Shown: piece by piece, positions 36,213 through 44,063 of the stretch
Numbering within the stretch: position 1 is the stretch's first letter
How the letters are laid out: each line of letters opens with the position of its first letter
NCBI GenBank assembly: GCA_938073895.1
Contig: CALJFB010000015.1
Location: 39,711-103,710 of the forward strand
Direction of reading: 5' to 3'
Source of the DNA: an uncultured Flavobacteriaceae bacterium
GTDB taxonomy: Bacteria > Bacteroidota > Bacteroidia > Flavobacteriales > Flavobacteriaceae
Length of the DNA stretch: 64,000 bases
Notes under the pieces: generated by a model
Database searches by the model: none
Told to the model about the DNA's origin: nothing
What the model saw: only the letters and a program-made list of their open reading frames with translations
Program-made: the position numbers and the translations under genes

Positions 36213-37373
36213 ATGAAAATTATGAACTCAATTTTTAAAACTATAATTGCCCTTGTTTTGCTAATTACCTTAAGTTGTAGCGAAAAAGATAACGCAACAA
36301 TATTAAACCAACAAACCACCAAGACGTATAATTTAGCATCAAAAAATGCCGATAATATTTCTGGAACAGCAAAATTTATTAAAAACTCTAATGGCTCTGT
36401 AACTTTAGAATTAGATTTAAATAATACAATAGATGCGGCTTTACATCCAGCACATATACATTTTAATACTGCCGCAGAAAGTGGTTTAATTGCGCTAAAT
36501 TTAAATTCTGTAAATGGATCTACAGGTAAAAGTAGTACTACATTTATTGAGTTAGATAATGGAAGTCCAATTAATTACCAAGATATATTAAATTTTGACG
36601 GTTATATAAATGTGCATTTAAGTGCAACAGATTTAGGAACTATAATTTCTCAGGCAGATATTGGTCAAAATGCATTATCAGGAGAAAGTGTTTCTTATAA
36701 TTTAGATGAAAAAAATAGCTCTGGAATTAGTGGAGTAGCTCAGTTTTTAGAACGTCTTAATGGTGAAGCTTTAGCTGTTTTAGAGTTAAGTGGTACAGTA
36801 TTAAATGGTAATTATCCAGCATATATTTATAAAAATGATGTAGCAACTACTGGACCAATTGTTTTTACTTATAATAATGTAAATGGAAGTACAGGAATGA
36901 GTTCTACAAATTTATCTGAGTTTGATGATACGTTTGAATTTTTATATGAAGATGTTTTAAATTATAGCGGTCATGTAAATGTGCATTTAAGTGCAACAGA
37001 TTTAACAATTGTAGCACAGGCTAACATAGGTTCTAACGCAAATATAGCATTGCCAGTTATTTATAATGTAACAAATTCTGGTGCAGGATCTTATGTATTT
37101 ACCGGAAATGATTTAACAGCAGAATCTAATCCAGATTTTACTTTTGTTAGAGGAAACACATATGTTTTTAATATTAATACGCCAGGTCATCCTTTTTATT
37201 TAAAAACAATTCAAGGAAATACAGCTACAAATGCTTATTCTAATGGTGTAACAAATAACGGAACAGATAATGGAACATTAACATTTACAGTGCCATTAGA
37301 TGCTCCAGATACGTTATACTATAATTGCGAGTTTCATGCAGTAATGACTGGTACTATTACAATTACAGATTAA
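36213..37373 (+). CDS. lipoprotein with two CHRD-like domains and a C-terminal cupredoxin domain
   Basis: 386 residues; lipobox ITLSC (Cys22 from this ATG; the ATG at codon 4 is also possible). Two CHRD-like repeats (about 40-150 and 165-275) share HPAHIHFNT, the VNGSTG-SST pattern and VHLSATDL. The last 110 residues look like a cupredoxin: His326 in the PGHPF motif and the NCEFHAVM set Cys372, His375, Met378 with amicyanin-like spacing, a type 1 copper site. CHRD domains are of unknown biochemistry outside chordin. A surface or periplasmic electron-transfer or copper role is inference. Single-gene unit with its own promoter and terminator. Confidence 0.8.
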   Translation: MKIMNSIFKTIIALVLLITLSCSEKDNATILNQQTTKTYNLASKNADNISGTAKFIKNSNGSVTLELDLNNTIDAALHPAHIHFNTAAESGLIALNLNSVNGSTGKSSTTFIELDNGSPINYQDILNFDGYINVHLSATDLGTIISQADIGQNALSGESVSYNLDEKNSSGISGVAQFLERLNGEALAVLELSGTVLNGNYPAYIYKNDVATTGPIVFTYNNVNGSTGMSSTNLSEFDDTFEFLYEDVLNYSGHVNVHLSATDLTIVAQANIGSNANIALPVIYNVTNSGAGSYVFTGNDLTAESNPDFTFVRGNTYVFNINTPGHPFYLKTIQGNTATNAYSNGVTNNGTDNGTLTFTVPLDAPDTLYYNCEFHAVMTGTITITD

Positions 37374-37406
37374 TTCAAAGTAGTACTACTTCAATTAAAA
37401 TAGTTT

Positions 37407-37442
37407 AAAAAAAAAGACCAATCTTAAGATTGGTCTTTTTTT
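37407..37442. terminator. bidirectional terminator between CHRD gene and pepT
   Basis: Exact palindrome AAGACCAATCTT / AAGATTGGTCTT flanked by A and T runs, between convergent genes. Confidence 0.9.
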
Positions 37443-37460
37443 AATTTTAGCCTAATTTTT

Positions 37461-38699
37461 TTATTTTTTCTGTCCAACTAATTCTGCTATTTTACAAATA
37501 ACCTCAGTAGCTTTAATCATACTTTCTACAGGAACATACTCGTAGCGTCCATGAAAATTATGTCCACCAGCAAAAATGTTAGGGCAAGGTAAGCCCATAT
37601 AGCTTAATTGAGATCCATCTGTTCCACCACGAATTGGTTTAATTAATGGTGTAATACCTAATTGTTTCATAGCTTCTTCAGCAATATCAACAATATGCAT
37701 TACGGGTTCTACTTTCTCTTTCATGTTAAAGTACTGATCTTTAATTTCAATAGAAATAGTGCCTTCTCCGTATTGCGAATTTAACTCGTTAGTTAATTTA
37801 TGCATAACTTCTTTACGAGCCTCAAAATGATTTTTATCGTGATCTCTTATAATATATTCTAAAACAGTTTCTTCAACTTCTCCAGTTATGTTATGTAAAT
37901 GAAAAAAGCCTTCATAGTTAGAGGTATGTTCTGGAACTTCTAACTCTGGTAAAGAATTCATGTACTCACTAGCAATACGCATAGAGTTAATTAATTTTCC
38001 TTTGGCATAACCAGGATGTACAATTTTCCCTTTTACTTTAACAACAGCACCTGCTGCATTAAAATTCTCGTATTCTAACTCTCCAATTTGACTTCCATCC
38101 ATTGTGTAAGCCCATTCTGCTCCAAATTTAGCAACATCAAATTTATGAGCGCCACGACCAATTTCTTCATCTGGTGTAAAACCTACACGAATTTTTCCAT
38201 GCTTAATTTGAGGGTTTTTAACTAAGTATTCCATAGCCGAAACTATTTCTGTAATTCCAGCTTTATCATCTGCACCTAAAAGCGTTGTTCCATCTGTAGT
38301 AATAATGGTTTGTCCTTTGTATTGTAGTAAATCTTCAAAATAATCTGGAGATAATACAATATTTTCTTTTTCATTTAAAAGAATATCTTTTCCATCATAT
38401 TCCTTAATAATTTGAGGCTTTACATTAGCTCCTGTAAAATCTGGTGTTGTATCAAAATGAGAAATAAAACCAATGGTTGGAACTTGGTAATCTAAATTAC
38501 TTGGTAATGTTGCCATTATATAAGCATGCTTATCTATGGTAACATCTTCTAATCCAATAGCTTTTAATTCGTCTACTAAAGCATTAGCTAAATCCCATTG
38601 TTTTGCAGTACTTGGAGTGGTATTGCTTGCAGCATCAGATTCTGTATCTACAGTTACGTAACTTACAAAGCGTTTAATTATGTCTTCTTTTGAAATCAT
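37461..38699 (-). CDS. pepT: peptidase T (tripeptide aminopeptidase)
   Basis: 412 residues, M20B peptidase. Di-zinc site marks are [34 protein letters not shown] and [20 protein letters not shown], and the C-terminal [20 protein letters not shown] with GGHNFHG is also typical. PepT removes the N-terminal residue from tripeptides in the cytoplasm. A TAACTTTG box lies upstream on the minus strand (38730-38723) and may be the -7 element. Divergent from pyrD. Confidence 0.95.
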   Translation of the reverse strand: MISKEDIIKRFVSYVTVDTESDAASNTTPSTAKQWDLANALVDELKAIGLEDVTIDKHAYIMATLPSNLDYQVPTIGFISHFDTTPDFTGANVKPQIIKEYDGKDILLNEKENIVLSPDYFEDLLQYKGQTIITTDGTTLLGADDKAGITEIVSAMEYLVKNPQIKHGKIRVGFTPDEEIGRGAHKFDVAKFGAEWAYTMDGSQIGELEYENFNAAGAVVKVKGKIVHPGYAKGKLINSMRIASEYMNSLPELEVPEHTSNYEGFFHLHNITGEVEETVLEYIIRDHDKNHFEARKEVMHKLTNELNSQYGEGTISIEIKDQYFNMKEKVEPVMHIVDIAEEAMKQLGITPLIKPIRGGTDGSQLSYMGLPCPNIFAGGHNFHGRYEYVPVESMIKATEVICKIAELVGQKK

Positions 38700-38757
38700 T
38701 TGAATAAATTTTAATCAGTTTTCAAAGTTACAATTTTAAAGGTTTTTATCATTTTAA

Positions 38758-38788
38758 TTGCTCATTTTTTTAATCTGTAGTATTTTTG
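38758..38788 (+). promoter_or_regulatory. promoter of pyrD
   Basis: TTG at 38758-38760, a 20-base spacer, TATTTTTG at 38781-38788; transcript start expected about ten bases before the ATG at 38803. Confidence 0.7.
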
Positions 38789-38802
38789 CATAAATCTACA
38801 AG

Positions 38803-39831
38803 ATGTATAAATCTATAATAAGGCCTATTCTGTTCTCTTTCGATCCTGAGAAAATTCATTATTTCACCTTTTCATTAATTCGATTTTTTAGTAAAATACC
38901 AGGAATGACTTCAGTTTTTAGAAGTTTATATGTGGTTAATGATAAAAAATTAGAGCGAAACTTATTTGGATTAACGTTTAAAAATCCAGTTGGATTAGCA
39001 GCAGGTTTCGATAAAAATGCTGTTCTATATAACGAATTAGCAAACTTTGGATTTGGTTTTATTGAAATTGGAACTGTTACGCCTTTAGCACAAGAAGGAA
39101 ATCCTAAAAAAAGATTATTCAGGCTAAAATCCGACAAAGGTATTATTAACCGAATGGGTTTTAATAACGAAGGATTAGAAGCTGCCATTTCTAAATTAAA
39201 AGGTAATAAAGAACAGTTAATTATTGGAGGAAATATTGGTAAAAACACGCAAACAAGCCCAGAAGATTATACTGCAGATTATTTAACGTGTTTTAATGCG
39301 TTGCATCCTTATGTAGATTATTTTGTGCTTAATGTAAGTTGTCCAAATGTTGGAAGTCATGCTAAATTAACCGATAAAGATTATTTAGAAGAATTAATTT
39401 CTACAGTTCAAAAGGCAAATACTACTTTTGAGAAGCAAAAACCAATTTTACTTAAAATTGCGCCAGATTTAAACGAAATACAATTAGACGAAATTATTGA
39501 ATTGGTTGCAAAAACCAAATTAGATGGTGTAATTGCAAGTAACACATCTGTAGATAGAGCAAATCTAAAAGCAACAACAGCGCAATTAGAAGCTATTGGA
39601 AATGGTGGTGTTAGTGGTCAACCCATAAAAGAAAAGAGTACAAAAACTATTAAATATTTAGCAACAAAAAGCAATAAAGCATTCCCAATTATTGGAGTAG
39701 GAGGCATTCATTCTGAAAAAGATGCTTTAGAAAAAATTCATGCTGGTGCAGACTTAGTCCAGATTTATACAGGTTTTATTTATGAAGGGCCAAGTTTAGT
39801 AAAGCGAATTAATAAGGCTTTACTTAACTAA
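38803..39831 (+). CDS. pyrD: dihydroorotate dehydrogenase (quinone), class 2
   Basis: 342 residues. A class 2 N-terminal membrane-associating helix ([20 protein letters not shown]) precedes the TIM barrel with [48 protein letters not shown] and the FMN phosphate loop GVGGI. It oxidises dihydroorotate to orotate with quinone as acceptor in pyrimidine synthesis. The conserved class 2 catalytic Ser is present (VSCPN). Confidence 0.96.
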   Translation: MYKSIIRPILFSFDPEKIHYFTFSLIRFFSKIPGMTSVFRSLYVVNDKKLERNLFGLTFKNPVGLAAGFDKNAVLYNELANFGFGFIEIGTVTPLAQEGNPKKRLFRLKSDKGIINRMGFNNEGLEAAISKLKGNKEQLIIGGNIGKNTQTSPEDYTADYLTCFNALHPYVDYFVLNVSCPNVGSHAKLTDKDYLEELISTVQKANTTFEKQKPILLKIAPDLNEIQLDEIIELVAKTKLDGVIASNTSVDRANLKATTAQLEAIGNGGVSGQPIKEKSTKTIKYLATKSNKAFPIIGVGGIHSEKDALEKIHAGADLVQIYTGFIYEGPSLVKRINKALLN

Positions 39832-39869
39832 TGGATTGTTCTTAAATTTGAAGCATAACTTTTTATTTT

Positions 39870-40493
39870 ATGGCTATTAATCTATTAGTTTCATTTGTAA
39901 TTGCAACTTCTGCATTAGCAATAGCTCCTGGACCAGACAATATTTACGTAGTATTGCAAAGTATTACTCACGGAAAAAAGTATGGTTTAGCGACTGTTTG
40001 TGGTTTAATTTCGGGATGTTTAGTACATACAACTATTGTAGCATTTGGAGTTTCGGTTTTAATTAAAGAAAATACTTGGTTGTTTTTAGGTATTAAAATA
40101 CTTGGGGCAATTTACTTATTGTATTTAGCGTATAACGTGTTTAAAAGTTCATCTAATTTATCAATTGAAGGAAATGGCGTTCCTAGAAAAACAATGTTTC
40201 AATTATTTAAGCAAGGATTTATAATGAATGTTTTAAATCCAAAAGTATCCTTATTCTTTTTATCATTTTTTCCTGCATTTTTATTTAGTTCAACTATAAG
40301 TACAGTTGTACAGTTTTATATTTTAGGAGGTTTATTTATGCTAACATCTTTTATTATATTTTCTGGCTTAGCTTTATTATCTGGAAGCATATCAATGTAT
40401 TTAAAACAACATAATTCGGTAGGAGTAATTTTAAAATGGCTTCAAATAGTTGTTTTTATAGCTATTGCTACTTATTTAGTTTTTAGTGAATAA
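39870..40493 (+). CDS. LysE family amino acid exporter
   Basis: 207 residues, about six membrane helices. The LysE/RhtB motif IAPGPDNIYVV near the N-terminus (residues 19-28) and the GFIMNVLNPKVSLFFLSFFP block are diagnostic. The family exports amino acids or homoserine lactones; the substrate is not predictable. It lies 38 bases after pyrD and could be co-transcribed, though HMG-CoA lyase has its own promoter further on. Confidence 0.9.
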   Translation: MAINLLVSFVIATSALAIAPGPDNIYVVLQSITHGKKYGLATVCGLISGCLVHTTIVAFGVSVLIKENTWLFLGIKILGAIYLLYLAYNVFKSSSNLSIEGNGVPRKTMFQLFKQGFIMNVLNPKVSLFFLSFFPAFLFSSTISTVVQFYILGGLFMLTSFIIFSGLALLSGSISMYLKQHNSVGVILKWLQIVVFIAIATYLVFSE

Positions 40494-40532
40494 GTTTTAA
40501 AAGAAAACGTTTTCGTAAGTATCTCAAATTAC

Positions 40533-40540
40533 TATATTTG
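40533..40540 (+). promoter_or_regulatory. -7 element directly before the HMG-CoA lyase start codon
   Basis: TATATTTG matches the consensus exactly and ends five bases before the ATG at 40546. This would put the transcript start at or next to the ATG. The -33 element is weak (TTTC near 40511). Confidence 0.5.
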
Positions 40541-40545
40541 ATGTA

Positions 40546-41409
40546 ATGAAATCAACAATTAAAATTATAGAATGTCCAAGAGATGCAATGCAAGGTATAA
40601 AGCAATTTATTCCAACAGAGCAAAAGGTGCAGTATATTCAATCTTTATTACGTGTTGGTTTTGATACTATAGATTTTGGTAGTTTTGTATCTCCAAAAGC
40701 TATTCCTCAAATGGTAGATACATCTCAGGTTTTAGCACAATTAGACTTATCTAATACTAAAAGTAAGCTATTAGCTATTATAGCAAATACACGTGGCGCA
40801 GAAGCAGCTTGTAAGCATCCCGAAATTAAGTATTTAGGATTTCCTTTTTCTATTTCGGAAAATTTCCAAATGCGAAATACACATAAAACAATTGCACAAT
40901 CTATTGTAACCTTGCAAGAGATTTTAAATTTAGCTGCTACTCACGGAAAAGAAGTTGTTGTTTATATATCTATGGGTTTTGGTAATCCTTACGGCGATCC
41001 TTGGAATGTAGATATAGTAGGCGAGTGGACAGAACGTTTAAGTAAAATGGGCGTAAAAATATTATCTTTAAGCGATACAGTTGGAACATCTAATCCAGAA
41101 AGTATTACTTATTTGTTTTCTAATTTAATTCCTCAATATTCTCAAATAGAGTTTGGTGCACATTTACATACCACACCAACTACATGGTTCGAAAAAGTAG
41201 ATGCGGCCTATAATGCTGGTTGTTTACGTTTTGATGGTGCTATTCAAGGCTTTGGTGGTTGTCCTATGGCAACAGACGATTTAACCGGGAATATGCCTAC
41301 CGAAAAGTTATTATCTTATTTTACTTCAAAAAATCTCAACAACCTTAATCCTATGCCTTTTGAAAGTTCTTACAACGAAGCTTCAAAGATTTTTAATCAC
41401 TTTCATTAA
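40546..41409 (+). CDS. hydroxymethylglutaryl-CoA lyase
   Basis: 287 residues, DRE-TIM/HMGL-like aldolase family. It splits HMG-CoA to acetyl-CoA and acetoacetate, the last step of leucine breakdown. The catalytic Arg-Asp pair is in ECPRDAMQG (family usually GPRDGLQ), the metal HxH is in GAHLHTT, and the active-site Cys loop is in GFGGCPMATDDLTGN. The window also holds a probable methylcrotonoyl-CoA carboxylase beta gene at 16885. Start at ATG 40546; a -7 element ends five bases upstream. Confidence 0.88.
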   Translation: MKSTIKIIECPRDAMQGIKQFIPTEQKVQYIQSLLRVGFDTIDFGSFVSPKAIPQMVDTSQVLAQLDLSNTKSKLLAIIANTRGAEAACKHPEIKYLGFPFSISENFQMRNTHKTIAQSIVTLQEILNLAATHGKEVVVYISMGFGNPYGDPWNVDIVGEWTERLSKMGVKILSLSDTVGTSNPESITYLFSNLIPQYSQIEFGAHLHTTPTTWFEKVDAAYNAGCLRFDGAIQGFGGCPMATDDLTGNMPTEKLLSYFTSKNLNNLNPMPFESSYNEASKIFNHFH

Positions 41410-41484
41410 CTAATAGTTCTTTTTTTGTTAAAATTTTATATTTAAAGTATTGATTTTTAGCTGAATAAATATTTTTACATTTTC

Positions 41485-41507
41485 TTATTTGTATTTAATC
41501 TAAATAA
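41485..41507. promoter_or_regulatory. candidate Fur-like operator upstream of the DUF4856 gene
   Basis: A 23-base near-palindrome with one central base: TTATTTGTATT, T, AATCTAAATAA. Nine of eleven positions pair. It ends four bases before the -33 element of the next promoter, a suitable position for repressor binding. Fur family sites in Bacteroidota have an ATTTAGA-type half site, but I can only suggest this by eye. Confidence 0.45.
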
Positions 41508-41510
41508 AAT

Positions 41511-41541
41511 TTGCGTAAACTGTTTTTAGAACTTATTTTTG
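41511..41541 (+). promoter_or_regulatory. promoter of the DUF4856/imelysin locus
   Basis: TTG at 41511-41513, a 20-base spacer, TATTTTTG at 41534-41541, about 55 bases before the ATG at 41596. Confidence 0.72.
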
Positions 41542-41595
41542 TACTCAGAAAACAAACCTATTTATAATAAGTCTAAATAAAAATAAATTACCAAA

Positions 41596-42801
41596 ATGAA
41601 AAAATTAGTATTAAGTTTATGCGCAGCAACAGCACTATTTTCGTGTTCTAACGATGATAACGATGGTTTAATAATTAATACAGGTAACCAAGTTACAGCT
41701 CCAGATACTTATGTATTTGAAAGAAATGGAAATTCTTCTGTAAGCTTTAGTGGCCAAACAGATAGAATTAAAATGTCTGAAGAAATTCTTTCAGCTTTTA
41801 CAAACACTGCAAAAACTGAATTAGAAATTAAAGCTATGTTTGATCATCAAACTGGAAATTCAGATTTTACTGATACAGCTTTAAATTCATCTTCTAAAAA
41901 TGTAAGAAGTAAAGTTGCAGCATCAAGAGATTTCTTTTCTGCAAATACGACAGCTTCTGCAGCTATAAAAGCAGATTTTGAAGGGTTTATTTCTGATCAA
42001 GTAAATAATGTATTTCCAAATTGGGCAAATACAGCTTCAATGGGTAATGCAGGTCAATTACAACAAGCTGGTGGCGGATCTATTCGTTATATAAATGCAA
42101 AAGGATTAGAATATAATCAAGCATTTGCTAAGAGTTTATTAGGTGCTTTAATGACAGATCAAATTTTAAATAATTATTTGAGTGATGCTGTTTTAGACGA
42201 AGCACAAAATATAGCAAATAATAACAATGGTGTTTTAGATGGAACATCTAACTACACTACAATGGAGCACAAATGGGACGAAGCTTTTGGATACTTATAC
42301 GGTAAAGAGCCAAATCCAGCAATGCCAACTTTAGAGCACGATAAATTTTTAAACGAGTATTTAGCTAAAGCAGATCAAGATACAGATTTTAATGGCATTG
42401 CAATGACAGTTTTTAATGCCTTTAAATTAGGTCGTGCAGCAATTGTTGCTAAAAACTATACAGTTAGAGATCAACAAGTTGAAATTATTAGAGAAAAATT
42501 ATCTGAAGTTATTGCTATTAGAGCAGTTTATTATTTACAACAAGGTAAAGCTAAATTAACAACAGATAAAGCGTCTGCATTTCACGCATTATCTGAAGCT
42601 TATGGATTTATTTATAGCTTACAATTCACAAGAAAACCTGGATCTACAGAAGCATATTTCACAAAAACTGAAGTGGAAGCCTTAAATGCAACATTAATGT
42701 CTGGAAATGGATTTTGGGATATTACTGGAGCAGAATTAGATACTATATCTAATACTATATCAGACGAGTTTACTTTTACTACAGCACAAGCTGGAAATTA
42801 A
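41596..42801 (+). CDS. DUF4856 domain lipoprotein
   Basis: 401 residues, type II signal peptide (lipobox ALFSC, Cys17). The mature part is helix-rich and matches the DUF4856 pattern: TPDTY-like start (TAPDTYVFERNGNSSVSFSG), DQVNNVFPNW, GLEYNQAFAKSLLGALMTDQ, HKWDEAFGYLYG and LGRAAIVAKNY. DUF4856 proteins sit beside imelysin-like proteins and TonB receptors and are suspected to take part in iron acquisition; no biochemical role is established. First gene of the block, behind the Fur-like site. Confidence 0.88.
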   Translation: MKKLVLSLCAATALFSCSNDDNDGLIINTGNQVTAPDTYVFERNGNSSVSFSGQTDRIKMSEEILSAFTNTAKTELEIKAMFDHQTGNSDFTDTALNSSSKNVRSKVAASRDFFSANTTASAAIKADFEGFISDQVNNVFPNWANTASMGNAGQLQQAGGGSIRYINAKGLEYNQAFAKSLLGALMTDQILNNYLSDAVLDEAQNIANNNNGVLDGTSNYTTMEHKWDEAFGYLYGKEPNPAMPTLEHDKFLNEYLAKADQDTDFNGIAMTVFNAFKLGRAAIVAKNYTVRDQQVEIIREKLSEVIAIRAVYYLQQGKAKLTTDKASAFHALSEAYGFIYSLQFTRKPGSTEAYFTKTEVEALNATLMSGNGFWDITGAELDTISNTISDEFTFTTAQAGN

Positions 42802-42817
42802 TTTGTTATTAGTCCTT

Positions 42818-42857
42818 AAATAGTAGCAGTTTTATAAAAACTAAATTGCTACTATTT
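42818..42857 (+). terminator. hairpin between the DUF4856 and imelysin genes
   Basis: Outer stem AAATAGTAGCA / TGCTACTATTT and inner stem AGTTTT / AAAACT, A/T-rich at the base. A T tract after it is weak (TATTATATTTG), so it may reduce rather than stop transcription. Confidence 0.6.
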
Positions 42858-42859
42858 AT

Positions 42860-42867
42860 TATATTTG
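42860..42867 (+). promoter_or_regulatory. possible -7 element before the imelysin gene
   Basis: TATATTTG, an exact consensus match, immediately after the hairpin and 37 bases before the ATG at 42905. No -33 element is convincing. It may give the imelysin gene a second start. Confidence 0.45.
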
Positions 42868-42904
42868 TAGTATTAAATACAGAAAAATTTAAAAGATATA
42901 TTTT

Positions 42905-43999
42905 ATGTTAAAAAAGATAATTTTTGGGTTTAGTTTATTTGCTTTAGTATTTTCTTGTTCATCATCAGACGAGTCAACAATATCAAGTAGTAGCGACGGT
43001 TTTGATAGAAGTACAATGTTAACAAATTGGGCTGATAATATTATTATTCCTGCATACCAAGATTTAGACGCAAAGTTAGTCACTTTAAAAGCAGATAAAG
43101 ACACGTTTATAGCAACACCAAATCAGACCAATTTAGAGACATTAAGAACAAGTTGGCTAAATGCATATAAAGTTTGGCAATATGTAGAAATGTTTGATAT
43201 TGGTAAAGCTGAAGAAATTAGTTATAAATTTCAAATGAATGTTTATCCTGTAACTGTTGCAGATATAAAAGCTAATATTGATAATCAAAATTACGATTTA
43301 AGTCATCCTAATAATAATGATGCAGTTGGTTTTCCAGCACTAGACTACTTATTATATGGTGTAGACGTAACAGATGCAGATATTTTAGTAAAATATACCG
43401 ATGTAAATTACCAAAACTATTTATCGGATGTTATTGATCAAATGGTATTATTAACAGATACAGTTTTATCAGATTGGACTTCAAATTATAGAGCTACATT
43501 TGTATCAAGCATAAGAAATACAGCTACAAGTTCTGTAAATAAATTAGTTAACGATTTTATTTATTATTACGAAAAAGGTTTAAGAGCAAATAAAATTGGA
43601 ATTCCTGCAGGCGTTTTTTCGTCTACATCTTTAAGCACCAAGGTAGAAGGCTTTTATTCTAAACAATACTCTAAAGTATTAGCAGAACAAGGCTTAAAAG
43701 CGGTTAAAGATTTCTTTAACGGGAAAAATTATAACAGCACTTTAGTAAACTCAAGTTTCTACTATTATTTAAATTATTTAGATAGAGCAAGTTTAGTATC
43801 TAATATTAGAGCTAAGTTAGATAACGGATTAACTAAAATTGGAACTTTAAATGCCAATTTTTCTTCTCAAGTTGAAACGGATAATGTTAAAATGACAGAA
43901 ACGTTCGATATGTTACAATTAGCTGTAGTTTCTTTTAAAGTAGACATGATTCAAGCCATGAATATTAGTGTAGATTTTACTGATGCAGATGGCGATTAA
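42905..43999 (+). CDS. imelysin-like (M75 family) lipoprotein
   Basis: 364 residues, lipobox LVFSC (Cys18). The mature protein is a helical imelysin-type domain: WADNIIIPAYQDL at 42-54, WLNAYKVWQYVEMFDIG at 84-100, GFPALDYLLYG at 142-152, and the end VSFKVDMIQAMNISVDFTDADGD-like tail. The family (IrpA/EfeO-related) is iron-regulated and thought to bind iron or act in its uptake. The family motif GxHxxE appears here as GFPALD, with His and Glu replaced. Confidence 0.9.
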   Translation: MLKKIIFGFSLFALVFSCSSSDESTISSSSDGFDRSTMLTNWADNIIIPAYQDLDAKLVTLKADKDTFIATPNQTNLETLRTSWLNAYKVWQYVEMFDIGKAEEISYKFQMNVYPVTVADIKANIDNQNYDLSHPNNNDAVGFPALDYLLYGVDVTDADILVKYTDVNYQNYLSDVIDQMVLLTDTVLSDWTSNYRATFVSSIRNTATSSVNKLVNDFIYYYEKGLRANKIGIPAGVFSSTSLSTKVEGFYSKQYSKVLAEQGLKAVKDFFNGKNYNSTLVNSSFYYYLNYLDRASLVSNIRAKLDNGLTKIGTLNANFSSQVETDNVKMTETFDMLQLAVVSFKVDMIQAMNISVDFTDADGD

Positions 44000-44018
44000 T
44001 TAAAACAATAACTTATTC

Positions 44019-44060
44019 AAAATACTCTAATTATTTTTATCTAATTAGAGTATTTTTTTT
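44019..44060 (+). terminator. terminator or attenuator between imelysin and HTTM genes
   Basis: Stem AATACTCTAATTA / TAATTAGAGTATT with an 8-base loop and a run of eight T ending four bases before the ATG at 44064. Because the next gene starts at once, full termination would need another promoter; attenuation or partial readthrough is possible. Confidence 0.8.
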
Positions 44061-44063
44061 ACA

